In this document: one piece after another, positions 43,903 through 51,997 of the stretch
Numbering within the stretch: the stretch's first letter is position 1
Layout of the letters: each line of letters opens with the position of its first letter
Made by a program: the position numbers and the translations under genes
Notes under the pieces: generated by a model
What the model was told of the DNA's origin: nothing
What the model saw: the letters and a program-made list of their open reading frames with translations, nothing else
Database searches by the model: none
Assembly (NCBI RefSeq): GCF_016406305.1
Contig: NZ_CP066369.1
Span: 886,501-950,500, forward strand
Source of the DNA: Shewanella putrefaciens
GTDB taxonomy: Bacteria > Pseudomonadota > Gammaproteobacteria > Enterobacterales > Shewanellaceae
Reading direction: 5' to 3'
DNA length: 64,000 nt

Positions 43903-44877
43903 ATGATGCGCAATGCAACTTGGCAATTAAAAGCCTTAGTGGTCACGATTGTACTTCTCGTGGTGGCTCTGGCTGTGGGTTTGCTGACGGATATAGACAA
44001 GACTCCCCCAGTGGGCGAGTCAACTAAGACGCAACCAAAGCCAAGTTCTACAGCGGTGCAAAATGTCTATATTGACTCGTTAGATGACATTAAAACCCTG
44101 TTTGATTCGCTTAAATACAATACGCAAAGCTGGAATGAAGGTAACCGAGAGGTGCCTAGATTAACCTTTCAAACTGTGACAGAGCGCTGGCAAAAAACCG
44201 CTCACCAAATTCCCGTACGCGAGAAGAAAATGATTTTCTTCCGTTTAATGGCGCCACTCATTCTTATCGCCAATGAGAACATTCTGCTTGAACGGCAACA
44301 GATTGCGGATTTAGCGCTCGATGATCCTGCCTTATTATCCCTAGGGCAAAAATACGGCATAGTTGAACAAACCGATACAAAAGTCACCGAGCAGCAAAGA
44401 CAAGAACTTTTGCTAGAGGTGGATATTATGCCGCCCTCACTGGTGTTAGCCCAGGCTGCCGAAGAAAGTGGCTGGGCCACTTCGCGTTTTACCGTCGAGG
44501 GTAATGCGTATTTCGGTCAATGGGATTTTAGTGGTAAAGGGATGAAACCCAGACAACAGCGCAAAGAACTAGGTAATTATGGGGTGGCACAATTTGATAC
44601 GCCACTAGAGTCGGTTGAGGGATATTTACTCAATTTAAACACCTCAAATGCCTATCAAGAATTACGCACGCTGAGGGCAAAATTGCGCCAGCAAAACAAA
44701 CCTATTACCGGGCTTGAACTTGCCACTACACTCCATAAATACTCTGAGCGCGGCCAAGCCTATGTCGACGCTATCAGTGAAATGATCCGCTATAACGGGT
44801 TGCAACAGGTCGATGAAGCCTATTTGGCGGACACTGCTCCTCTGCATCTGATTGCAAAAGAGGAAGTGACTCAGTAG
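43903..44877 (+). CDS. Bax-like glucosaminidase domain protein
   Basis: The 324-residue protein has an N-terminal signal anchor (WQLKALVVTIVLLVVALAVG), a linker, and a C-terminal domain of the FlgJ/Bax N-acetylglucosaminidase family: PPSLVLAQAAEESGWATSRF, NAYFGQWDF, and YSERGQAYVDAISEMIRYN. The Glu in AAEESGW is the likely catalytic acid. E. coli Bax is the closest named relative. It probably trims peptidoglycan in the periplasm. ATG 43903 is followed by a second ATG. It is monocistronic, with its own terminator. Confidence 0.88.
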   Translation: MMRNATWQLKALVVTIVLLVVALAVGLLTDIDKTPPVGESTKTQPKPSSTAVQNVYIDSLDDIKTLFDSLKYNTQSWNEGNREVPRLTFQTVTERWQKTAHQIPVREKKMIFFRLMAPLILIANENILLERQQIADLALDDPALLSLGQKYGIVEQTDTKVTEQQRQELLLEVDIMPPSLVLAQAAEESGWATSRFTVEGNAYFGQWDFSGKGMKPRQQRKELGNYGVAQFDTPLESVEGYLLNLNTSNAYQELRTLRAKLRQQNKPITGLELATTLHKYSERGQAYVDAISEMIRYNGLQQVDEAYLADTAPLHLIAKEEVTQ

Positions 44878-44896
44878 GTGGCACAGTCAATATCAA

Positions 44897-44925
44897 TAAA
44901 AAGCCCGTTGATGTAACGGGCTTTT
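44897..44925 (+). terminator. Intrinsic terminator of the Bax-like gene
   Basis: The stem AAAGCCCGTT-GATGT-AACGGGCTTT is followed by T's, about 20 bases after the stop. It can also serve the convergent SYLF-type lipoprotein gene. Confidence 0.88.
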
Positions 44926-44960
44926 ATGTATAGGGATTTTGCGGCTTGCGATAACTTACA

Positions 44961-45536
44961 TCAATTTTCAATCACATCATCCGTAAAATCGGTTGGCCAG
45001 TATTTGTATCCTTGTACTGTTGCCTGGGCTGCGGCGCCCATTAAATTAACTTGATAGGTTTTTACGCCTTCAATATCAACAGATTGGTTAGCAGATGCTT
45101 GCTCGCCTTTCTCTTCATATTTCGCGCTGGCCTCAGCTTGTGCTTGGCCTTCAAACCCAGCATCCTTAAATCGTTGGACCGCAGCCGCGTTCATAAAGGC
45201 CTGTACAAAAGCGACTTGCTTCCAGCCAACACCCGCTCCAACACCACCCGTTGCGAAACGATAGTAACTGCTTTTACCCCGTTCAGTTAATACACAAACG
45301 CCTCCCCCCGTCGATAGGGCAAAGAGATAGGTGTTATTTCCGGTACAAACCACATGGCCAACTGAGCTAGCTACCGCCGATTTGGCTTCAGGGTGTTCTT
45401 TATAAATTTCTTGCAGCGCGTTTTGCGTTTCTTTGCGAGCATTGGCTTTTTTCGCTTCGGGCGAATCACCCGTCGCGCAGCCTACTAGTAACACTGGCAA
45501 GATCATTAATGCCATATGCCAATTTTTGTTTACCAT
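44961..45536 (-). CDS. Lipoprotein with a SYLF/YSC84-like domain
   Basis: This 191-residue lipoprotein has lipobox VGCA (LLVGCATGDS). The mature part begins with a charged helix (EAKKANARKETQNALQEIY), then a Gly-rich beta region (LSTGGGVCVLTERG ... YRFATGGVGAGVGWKQVAFV) reminiscent of SYLF (YSC84) lipid-binding domains, and ends in TVQGYKYWPTDF. Similar envelope lipoproteins are common in Shewanella and Vibrio with no proven function. Two cysteines (VVCTG and GVCVL) could pair. The family call is tentative. Confidence 0.6.
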   Translation of the reverse strand: MVNKNWHMALMILPVLLVGCATGDSPEAKKANARKETQNALQEIYKEHPEAKSAVASSVGHVVCTGNNTYLFALSTGGGVCVLTERGKSSYYRFATGGVGAGVGWKQVAFVQAFMNAAAVQRFKDAGFEGQAQAEASAKYEEKGEQASANQSVDIEGVKTYQVNLMGAAAQATVQGYKYWPTDFTDDVIEN

Positions 45537-45726
45537 TATATGTCCTCTTTATTTGCTCTGCGTGCACCCTAGGCGTTTCAATTGGATGATGCAGTTTTTT
45601 ATTATGTCCTTGAATTATCTCAAATGATAAGGGCCACCATAGGAGCGGCCCTCTCTTTTGCGCGCAATGTTATAGCTATCATTGTCTATTTGAGAGTTAT
45701 AGATAGTTAAGACGTAATAAAATAGG

Positions 45727-45939
45727 TTATCGCTCAATAATTTGAGTAACATCGTCTTGCTTGATCATCACTTCACGACCTTCTTCATCGTGATATATAT
45801 ACATGCCAGTATCTTTATCCAGCTTAGGTTTACTGTCAGTAGTGATCATTTTTCCATCCTTAGTGCTCATAATGTATTGTGAACTGCAGGCTACAAGTCC
45901 CAACACACAAGCTAGGATCAATATGGCTTTATTCATCAT
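45727..45939 (-). CDS. YgdI/YgdR-type small lipoprotein
   Basis: The 70-residue precursor has lipobox LVAC followed by SSQYIMSTKDGKMITTDSKPKLDKDTGMYIYHDEEG, quoted by its two diagnostic parts: YIMSTKDGKMI and DTGMYIYHDEEG. This matches the YgdI/YgdR family, an SH3-like lipoprotein fold of unknown role. It is expected in the outer or inner membrane. The gene is monocistronic; a weak hairpin AGGGCC/GGCCCT lies downstream at 45630-45652. Confidence 0.88.
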   Translation of the reverse strand: MMNKAILILACVLGLVACSSQYIMSTKDGKMITTDSKPKLDKDTGMYIYHDEEGREVMIKQDDVTQIIER

Positions 45940-46055
45940 TTCCCTCTCTTAGCCTCATTCTCACCGCGAGAATGCTCAGATAAGCCTAGTTCACTTAGAT
46001 TGACTTGGGCAAGGTGATGGATGTTTTTGTTTTGCTCAAGTTTTATTCACTATCG

Positions 46056-46793
46056 CTATCGCAATACTTTGTGGAAAAATGCCACCGCCTGCAGATACAT
46101 TTGCAGTGCGAGTGCGGGGTCAAAGCGTTCACCTTCATCGCGCATAAAGGCGTGCTGGGCATTGAGTTCGAGCCAAGTGAAGTTTCGGTTTTTAGCCATC
46201 AATTGTTGGTGAATTAACACTCGGCCTTCGGGGGATACGTGGGGGTCTTGCTTGCCAAACACTAGCACTAATTCCCCTTGAATATCACCACTGCGGCTTA
46301 ATGAATCATTGCCGTAGTTGCAGGGCAAAGTATTGGAATGAATGTCCGTTGGGTAGAGGCAAAATGCTCCGAGAATCGAGGGGTTGAGTGCTGCACGGTA
46401 GGCTAAGTGGCCACCGATACATACGCCCATGCTGCCTACTTTGCCGCTGCAATAGCTTTGCTGATTGGCAAAATCGATAAGCGCTTGGGTGTCGCTATCG
46501 TGGTGTTCTAAAGGTTTAGCAAATTTATCGGCATTGCCTTTATCTTTACCCGGATCATCGTAGGCCAGCACTGTGCCTATGGCATTGAGTTCATGGAAGA
46601 TTTCGGGCACTAATACGGCAAAACCATGGCCAGCTAGAATAGTGGCGGCGCGTGCAATAGGCGCAGTTTGCTGAAATATCTCGGAATAGAAGATGATGAA
46701 AGGGAATTGCCCCTGTGCGTCTGGGCGGTAGATATAAGTACGCATTTGCCCTGTGGGCGTAGTGATATCCTGAGATTCTTGTGTGACTAACAT
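46056..46793 (-). CDS. Dienelactone hydrolase family protein
   Basis: This 245-residue alpha/beta hydrolase has the dienelactone hydrolase layout: nucleophile Cys in MGVCIGGHLAYRAA, the acid in VFGKQDPHVSP, and the catalytic His in ELNAQHAFMRDEG. It is cytosolic, with no signal peptide. Despite the family name, no aromatic degradation genes are nearby, so its natural substrate is unknown. The ATG at 46793 has an AGCGGGAT-type ribosome site. It follows ldhA on the same strand by 67 bases. Confidence 0.88.
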   Translation of the reverse strand: MLVTQESQDITTPTGQMRTYIYRPDAQGQFPFIIFYSEIFQQTAPIARAATILAGHGFAVLVPEIFHELNAIGTVLAYDDPGKDKGNADKFAKPLEHHDSDTQALIDFANQQSYCSGKVGSMGVCIGGHLAYRAALNPSILGAFCLYPTDIHSNTLPCNYGNDSLSRSGDIQGELVLVFGKQDPHVSPEGRVLIHQQLMAKNRNFTWLELNAQHAFMRDEGERFDPALALQMYLQAVAFFHKVLR

Positions 46794-46860
46794 AGTAAGA
46801 TCCCGCTATGAGGCTTCGAAGGTGAAGCCTCACTTTAGCAGTCAGGGATTTATCTGTCAG

Positions 46861-47850
46861 TTAAAACAGCTCGTTACCCGAAAGCTCGCCGGCACGCAGG
46901 GCTTTTAGGTTATTGAGGGTGGTTTTGGCGATGGCGCTCAGGGCTTCTTCGGTGAGGAAGGCTTGATGCCCGGTAAAAATCACATTATGGCAGGCTGATA
47001 AACGGCGGAATACATCGTCTTGGATGATTTCATTGGATTTATCTTCAAAGAATAGGCCCTTCTCGTTTTCATACACATCGAGGCCTAATGAACCAATTTG
47101 GCCCAGTTTTAAGGCTTCCATTGCATCGAAGGCGTTGAGTAAACCACCGCGGCTAGTGTTGATCACCATCACGCCGGGTTTCATCTTGGCGAAGCTTTCT
47201 TTATTCAGTAAGTGGTGATTATCGGCGGTTAATGGGCAATGTAAGCTAATGATATCGCTGTTGGCATAGATGGAGTCCAGATCCTGATACTCTACATTTA
47301 ATGCGACAACCGCTGGGTTGACAAAAGGATCGAAGGCGATGACTTTACAGCCAAAACCCAGTAACACTTTGATAGTGGCTACCCCAATTTTACCTGTGCC
47401 AATGACACCAACGGTTTTGCCAAACATATTAAAGCCGACCAAACCTTCGAGGGAGAAGTTAGCATCGCGGGTACGTTGATAGGCTTTATGGATTTTACGA
47501 TTCAGTGTCAACATTAATGCGACAGTATGTTCGGCCACCGACTCGGGAGAGTAGGCGGGTACGTTGACGACTTGCATGCCTAAGCGTTTTGCGGCGACTA
47601 AATCGACATTGTTAAATCCGGCGCAGCGCATGGCGATAATTTTTGTGCCACCCTTGGCAAGTTCGACCAAGACTTCTTCACAGAGGGAATCATTCACAAA
47701 GGCGCAGATGATGTCATACCCTTCGGCAAGTTTTACCGTCTGCATGCATAGGCGGTAATCGAAATACTCAATTTGCGCACCAAAAGCGACATTGGTACGG
47801 TTAAAATATTCCATGTCATACTGTTTTGCGCTAAAAAATCCAATTCTCAT
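46861..47850 (-). CDS. ldhA: Fermentative D-lactate dehydrogenase
   Basis: LdhA reduces pyruvate to D-lactate with NADH. The ATG at 47850, with AGGTGA upstream, gives 329 residues, the exact length of E. coli LdhA; an upstream GTG would place the start inside the ribosome site. The 2-hydroxyacid dehydrogenase motifs are present: AMRCAGFNNVDL, the NAD site GVIGTGKIGVATIKVL, INTSRGGLLN with the catalytic Arg nearby, and the catalytic His in FTGHQAFLTEEA. It sits downstream of fccA on the same strand, separated by a terminator, so it has its own promoter. Confidence 0.93.
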   Translation of the reverse strand: MRIGFFSAKQYDMEYFNRTNVAFGAQIEYFDYRLCMQTVKLAEGYDIICAFVNDSLCEEVLVELAKGGTKIIAMRCAGFNNVDLVAAKRLGMQVVNVPAYSPESVAEHTVALMLTLNRKIHKAYQRTRDANFSLEGLVGFNMFGKTVGVIGTGKIGVATIKVLLGFGCKVIAFDPFVNPAVVALNVEYQDLDSIYANSDIISLHCPLTADNHHLLNKESFAKMKPGVMVINTSRGGLLNAFDAMEALKLGQIGSLGLDVYENEKGLFFEDKSNEIIQDDVFRRLSACHNVIFTGHQAFLTEEALSAIAKTTLNNLKALRAGELSGNELF

Positions 47851-47969
47851 TTCAATCACCTACCAAGTCTATTGATTACTGGCAATGAGTGTAAGTGACT
47901 CCGGGCTTTTTGTCCTCTGGCAGTGTGCCTACTGTCATTAAAAGAGTGAGCTTTGTCATCAATTGAGCA

Positions 47970-48000
47970 TAAAAAAAGCGAGCCCCTGACGGCTCGCTTA
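47970..48000 (-). terminator. Intrinsic terminator of fccA
   Basis: The stem AAGCGAGCC-CCTGAC-GGCTCGCTT has a T run on the minus strand, about 90 bases past the fccA stop and 120 before ldhA. Confidence 0.9.
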
Positions 48001-48092
48001 TCTGTGTATCTCAGTTGCTTAAGTATAAGCAAGGGTTCTCATAGGTCGTGCTATAGGAACCAAGGGTAAATCCTTTTACCCCGTTCGGTTTA

Positions 48093-49883
48093 CTAGTGAT
48101 CTTTAGCGTATTTAGCAGCAGAAGCACCCGCGATACGGCCGTAGGTCACGATATCGGAGATAGCGTTGCCCCCTAAACGGTTAGCACCGTGAACACCACC
48201 AGTCACTTCACCTGCGGCATATAAGCCTTCGATTGGTTTACCGGTTTTTTCGCTCTTCACTTCGGCCTTAGTATCAATCACAACACCACCCATAGTGTGG
48301 TGAACGGCTGGTGCGATTTCTAAAGCGTAGAAAGGCGCTGTGGCTAATTCACGTGGTAAGTCAGGGCGTTCAAATTGAGCATCTTTACCTGATTTCACGA
48401 AGCCATTGTATGCTGTCACTGTTTTCGCCAGTTCAGCAGCTGGAATATCTAACTGTTTAGCGAGATCTTCAATGGTTTTGCCTTCTTTCACTATGTTTAA
48501 GTGCACATAGCCTTCGATGGCTTTTAAGCTCTTACGGATTGAGTCATCGAATACGAGGTAAGCACTCTCACCTTTTTGCTGAAGGATTGCCGCAGACGCT
48601 TTATCACGGGTGGTGATTTCGTTCATAAAGCGGTTACCATCACGGTTTACCACGATTGCGCCGTTACCACGTACCGCTTCGGTGATCATCACGCCACCGG
48701 CTGGAGAGTAGGTTGGGTGAGCTTGGATGTATTCTAAGTCACGGGTTGCCGCGCCAGCTTGTAGCGCTACGTCTAAGCCATCACCGGTTGCACCTGGGTG
48801 GTTAGTCGCTTTAAAGCCTTTTAACTTAGGATCGTATTTAGCAACACGGTCGTTGTTTTTCGCAAAGCCACCGGCGGCAATCACAACGGCATCCGCTTTG
48901 ATCACGTAGTAGCCAGTGTATTCACCTTTTACTAATACGCCGGTAATTTTACCGCTCGCATCTTCAAGGATACGTACTACACGGCTATTTAAACGGATAT
49001 CAGTACCGCGTTTAACTGCGTTGTCCCATAGCACTTGTGCTACGTGGGCACCGACACCAGCACCACCCGTTGGACGGTGACTACGGTTCACACTTGCGCC
49101 GCCCATACGACCAACGTCGGTCATATCGGCACCCATAGAGGTTAACCAATCGATAGAGTCGGAAGAGTTATTCGCTAAGGTTTTAACCAGTTCAGGATCG
49201 TTAATATTACGGCCACCTTTCATGGTGTCGTCGATCATGATTTGTTTCTTGTCTTCGATACCTAACTTAGCCTGTGGCTTAGTTTCTGCGGCGTTCATAC
49301 CGCCAGCAGCTAACTTAGTGTTACCGCCTGGGATAGGTTCTTTTTCAAGTAGAATGACTTTTGCGCCCGCATCACGGGCCGATACTGCGGCCGCAAGTCC
49401 TGCGCCACCTGAACCGATAATCACTACATCAGTGGTTTCTTTTACGCCAGCGGCGATGGCTTTATCTTGAGCAGCTTTGTCCGCATCGACAGGAACAAAC
49501 TTACGTTCCCACTTACCACCAAATGGCATATCGAAGCCGAAGCTATGGCAAGCATCACAGTAGGTTACGGATTTTTCGTGGCCTTTGTGACAGCTAGTAC
49601 AGGCAATCTCACCGATCAAGTGAGATTTATGGGGTGATACTTTATCTTTAGGCGCCGCAGCGGCCATTTCTTTTAAATCGCCGTGACAGCTAACACATTG
49701 GGCATTTTCATGGGTTAGGTTGTCGTTGCTGACGCCACCTTTGTCTGAAACGTGGCAGCTATCGCAGCTACCCATTTCACCGTGAAAATCGGCTAGTACT
49801 TCTGGGGCCGCATAGGCTGTACCTGCCATAGCGCCAGAGATCAGCATGGCTAGTGCTGTTTTTTGAATCTTTCTTGTGAACAT
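48093..49883 (-). CDS. fccA: Periplasmic fumarate reductase, flavocytochrome c3
   Basis: FccA is the soluble, unidirectional fumarate reductase of Shewanella, receiving electrons from the quinol dehydrogenase CymA. The ATG at 49883, behind GGAGGAAC, gives 596 residues. A signal peptide ends AYA near residue 25. The N-terminal tetraheme domain has four CXXCH motifs (CDSCH, CVSCH, CTSCH, CDACH), then the FAD domain begins [17 protein letters not shown]. The substrate site includes VHHTMGGVV and [20 protein letters not shown] (given by key parts RGNGAIVVN and RFMNE). It also acts as an electron reservoir in the periplasm. Confidence 0.97.
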   Translation of the reverse strand: MFTRKIQKTALAMLISGAMAGTAYAAPEVLADFHGEMGSCDSCHVSDKGGVSNDNLTHENAQCVSCHGDLKEMAAAAPKDKVSPHKSHLIGEIACTSCHKGHEKSVTYCDACHSFGFDMPFGGKWERKFVPVDADKAAQDKAIAAGVKETTDVVIIGSGGAGLAAAVSARDAGAKVILLEKEPIPGGNTKLAAGGMNAAETKPQAKLGIEDKKQIMIDDTMKGGRNINDPELVKTLANNSSDSIDWLTSMGADMTDVGRMGGASVNRSHRPTGGAGVGAHVAQVLWDNAVKRGTDIRLNSRVVRILEDASGKITGVLVKGEYTGYYVIKADAVVIAAGGFAKNNDRVAKYDPKLKGFKATNHPGATGDGLDVALQAGAATRDLEYIQAHPTYSPAGGVMITEAVRGNGAIVVNRDGNRFMNEITTRDKASAAILQQKGESAYLVFDDSIRKSLKAIEGYVHLNIVKEGKTIEDLAKQLDIPAAELAKTVTAYNGFVKSGKDAQFERPDLPRELATAPFYALEIAPAVHHTMGGVVIDTKAEVKSEKTGKPIEGLYAAGEVTGGVHGANRLGGNAISDIVTYGRIAGASAAKYAKDH

Positions 49884-50370
49884 GATAGTTCCTCCGCCGT
49901 ACATTCATCTACTTAATAAGGGGTATTTTTTATGGCGTGATAATTATAATTTACGTGACTCACGCGCTTTAGAGCATTCTCCATCAATAAAGTTAGCACT
50001 ATCTAAAGAGGTATATGTGTATTTAGGTCACATAACGAATGTTGCCGTATAAATAACATATTAAAAATGTGCCATATGACGGAAAAGATTGGCGAAATTG
50101 AGTATAGTCACTTATGGAGTACGGTATAACTTGTGCGAGTTAACATATTTGTTTGGCGGGGACTCAATAATTCAATTATAAATTGATTTAGAGCTCGGTA
50201 AGTGTATTCTAATTTTGTATGTGCATGTTTTTATTTGGTTATTTTTATTAGATTAATAATGGGTAACCGTTAAGTATTCTGTATATAATCATTATTTTCC
50301 AGAATACTTATCGATTAATTATTATTATTTTTCTAAAATGTTATTGGTATTGTTTTTTAAGGTTAAATTG
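49884..50370. other. Intergenic control region upstream of fccA
   Basis: This 487-base AT-rich region separates fccA from a divergent small membrane gene. It contains a perfect palindrome CGTGACTCACG at 49954-49964 and a CRP-like but off-spaced site (TGTGT, seven bases, TCACA) at 50016-50032. Neither is a firm assignment. No open frame with a ribosome site is found. Confidence 0.45.
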
Positions 50371-50781
50371 ATGCGCGAAGAGCATATATCGGAAAAACGA
50401 TTTTGGGTACAGCGACTGAGTAAAACGATACTAAGGGCATTACATATATTGGGTGTCGTCGGCGCCGGAGGTGGGATATTACTGACCGCCGATAAAAGCC
50501 TGTGGCTAAATTATTGGTACCTCGCTATGGCCAGCGGCAGCATATTAATGTTGTGGGAAGTTGTGCGGGATTGGCGTTGGCTTATCCAGCTTAAGGGCGT
50601 GTTAACCGTAGTAAAATTAGGCTTACTCTGCCTGTTTATCCCTCTGGCAAGTTATAAGCCTGAGTTACTCGTGCTGATCATCTTGTTATCCGTGTTGGTG
50701 TCCCACGGCCCATCGGCCCTAAGGCATTACTCTATTGTGCATCGCCGACAAATTAACACTAGGAAGGAAATTAAAGGTTGA
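50371..50781 (+). CDS. Hypothetical four-TM inner-membrane protein
   Basis: The 136-residue protein starts at ATG 50371 with AAGG eight bases upstream; an earlier ATG at 50338 has no ribosome site. Four hydrophobic helices are visible, and the C-terminal end carries LVSHGPSALRHYSIVHRR, a small His/Arg motif seen in CopD-like membrane proteins. I cannot name the family. Its stop overlaps the ATG of the next gene (ATGA type), so the two are translationally coupled. Confidence 0.7.
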   Translation: MREEHISEKRFWVQRLSKTILRALHILGVVGAGGGILLTADKSLWLNYWYLAMASGSILMLWEVVRDWRWLIQLKGVLTVVKLGLLCLFIPLASYKPELLVLIILLSVLVSHGPSALRHYSIVHRRQINTRKEIKG

Positions 50782-51305
50782 TGGACCATTCAACGCTTTT
50801 AGCGCCCGCGGCCATATTGACTCAATTCCCTTGGCCAAAATTGACCGGCTTAAAGGTGTTGGATTTAGCCTGTGGCTCTGGTCGTAATGGCCTGTGGTTT
50901 TTAGCGCAGGGGGCGACGGTGACATTTATCGACCAAGATTTGACCCCGCTCTCTTCCCTCAAGCATCCTAATGCACACCTATTACAGCGGGATCTTGAAG
51001 ATGGCAGCGCCGAGGCTTTAGCCACTGAAGCCTTCGATATAGTGCTAGTGTTTAACTATCTGCATCGACCATTAATGCCGCAGGTCGCCGCGAGTGTGAA
51101 GCCTGGTGGAATTGTCGTCTATGAAACCTTTACTTGGCAGCAAGCTGAAATAGGTCGGCCACGTAACCCTGATTTCTTACTCGCTGAAAATGAACTCAAA
51201 TCAGCATTTGCTAACTGGCAACCTTTGCATTACTTTGAGGGACTATTGAGCGATCTACTCACGGGACATGCGAGCTTTAAAGCCCAGCTTATCGCCCAAA
51301 AATAA
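50781..51305 (+). CDS. SAM-dependent methyltransferase (TehB-like)
   Basis: The 174-residue class I methyltransferase starts at ATG 50781, overlapping the previous stop by one base (TGATG), with AAAGG upstream. Motif I is VLDLACGSGRNGLWF, followed by VTFIDQDLTPLSSL (acidic residue binding the SAM ribose), motif IV AFDIVLVFNYLHR, and YETFTWQQAE. The compact form resembles TehB and related small methyltransferases. No substrate can be assigned from context; it is coupled to a membrane protein of unknown role. Confidence 0.83.
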   Translation: MDHSTLLAPAAILTQFPWPKLTGLKVLDLACGSGRNGLWFLAQGATVTFIDQDLTPLSSLKHPNAHLLQRDLEDGSAEALATEAFDIVLVFNYLHRPLMPQVAASVKPGGIVVYETFTWQQAEIGRPRNPDFLLAENELKSAFANWQPLHYFEGLLSDLLTGHASFKAQLIAQK

Positions 51306-51357
51306 GGGATCGCCCGCCTACATTTACCGTCATAGATGCAGAGTTAGAGGTCATTGG

Positions 51358-51648
51358 ATGTTTCCCTATCCAGAGCAGTACCGCATTGCAACGCCACCCT
51401 TAACCACAGCGATTATGGTGGGATGGGCGCTGCTGAGTCATAGCCTGTTTGCGGACGCGAGCCCAGTGGCTTTATATCCGCTGCTGGCACTTTTTCCCCT
51501 AGTGATTGGACTGCATCTGTATTTGATATGGTTAGCGAAGGGGATGGGGCGGCTCGATCAGTGTTTTTATGCTTTAGTCCACATTCCATTGGCGTTTGTG
51601 GTTTGGACCTTCACAATCATGCATGTGAATGGCAACGCATTTTCTTAA
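51358..51648 (+). CDS. Small hypothetical membrane protein
   Basis: ATG 51358 follows AGAGG and gives 96 residues; the upstream frame reading into the methyltransferase has no ribosome site. Three hydrophobic segments (about residues 15-32, 38-55 and 72-90) suggest an inner-membrane protein. No motif is recognised. It ends just before a strong two-way terminator, so it is the last gene of the 50371-51648 unit. Confidence 0.65.
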   Translation: MFPYPEQYRIATPPLTTAIMVGWALLSHSLFADASPVALYPLLALFPLVIGLHLYLIWLAKGMGRLDQCFYALVHIPLAFVVWTFTIMHVNGNAFS

Positions 51649-51663
51649 AATCGCAAAAGCGAA

Positions 51664-51700
51664 ATAAAAAAGCGCCCAATAATCATTGGGCGCTTTTTTT
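51664..51700. terminator. Bidirectional intrinsic terminator
   Basis: The stem AGCGCCCAAT-AATC-ATTGGGCGCT has an A run before and a T run after, so it stops the plus-strand membrane gene and the minus-strand YjfB-like gene that converge here. Confidence 0.92.
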
Positions 51701-51719
51701 ATGGAACTTTGACTTTGGA

Positions 51720-51905
51720 TCAGGCCGTAGTGTTGATATTGTGGCCCGAATTTCCAATAGGCTTTGGCGCTGCAGCAGCAATTAAATCTACCGCGATTTG
51801 GCCTTCAGCTTTTTGCTGCTCTTTGGCTAATTGGGCGACCTTAACGCCAACGGCACCATTTTCTAAATTGGGCGTGACAGCTTGGGTATTAAGTGAAATT
51901 GACAT
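51720..51905 (-). CDS. YjfB-like putative motility protein
   Basis: This 61-residue cytosolic protein starts at ATG 51905 behind GAGG. The sequence MSISLNTQAV ... VAQLAKEQQKAEGQIAVDLI fits the short YjfB-type motility family (MSIS start, QQKAxGQAxxxLI core). Its role in motility is inferred from the family in Bacillus. No flagellar or chemotaxis genes lie in this window, so the assignment is by sequence only. Confidence 0.7.
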   Translation of the reverse strand: MSISLNTQAVTPNLENGAVGVKVAQLAKEQQKAEGQIAVDLIAAAAPKPIGNSGHNINTTA

Positions 51906-51997
51906 AACTAACCTCGATAGTAAGCAGGACCCTTTTATCGGCAAGCTCAAGATTTACTTTAGTCGTTAATCTTGAGTTTGCCAATCGAGCACTTTGT

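Noticed and set aside
45630..45652. AGGGCC/GGCCCT hairpin downstream of the YgdI-type lipoprotein gene
   Set aside because: The stem is short, the loop is 11 bases and the T run on the minus strand is poor, so I do not call it a terminator.
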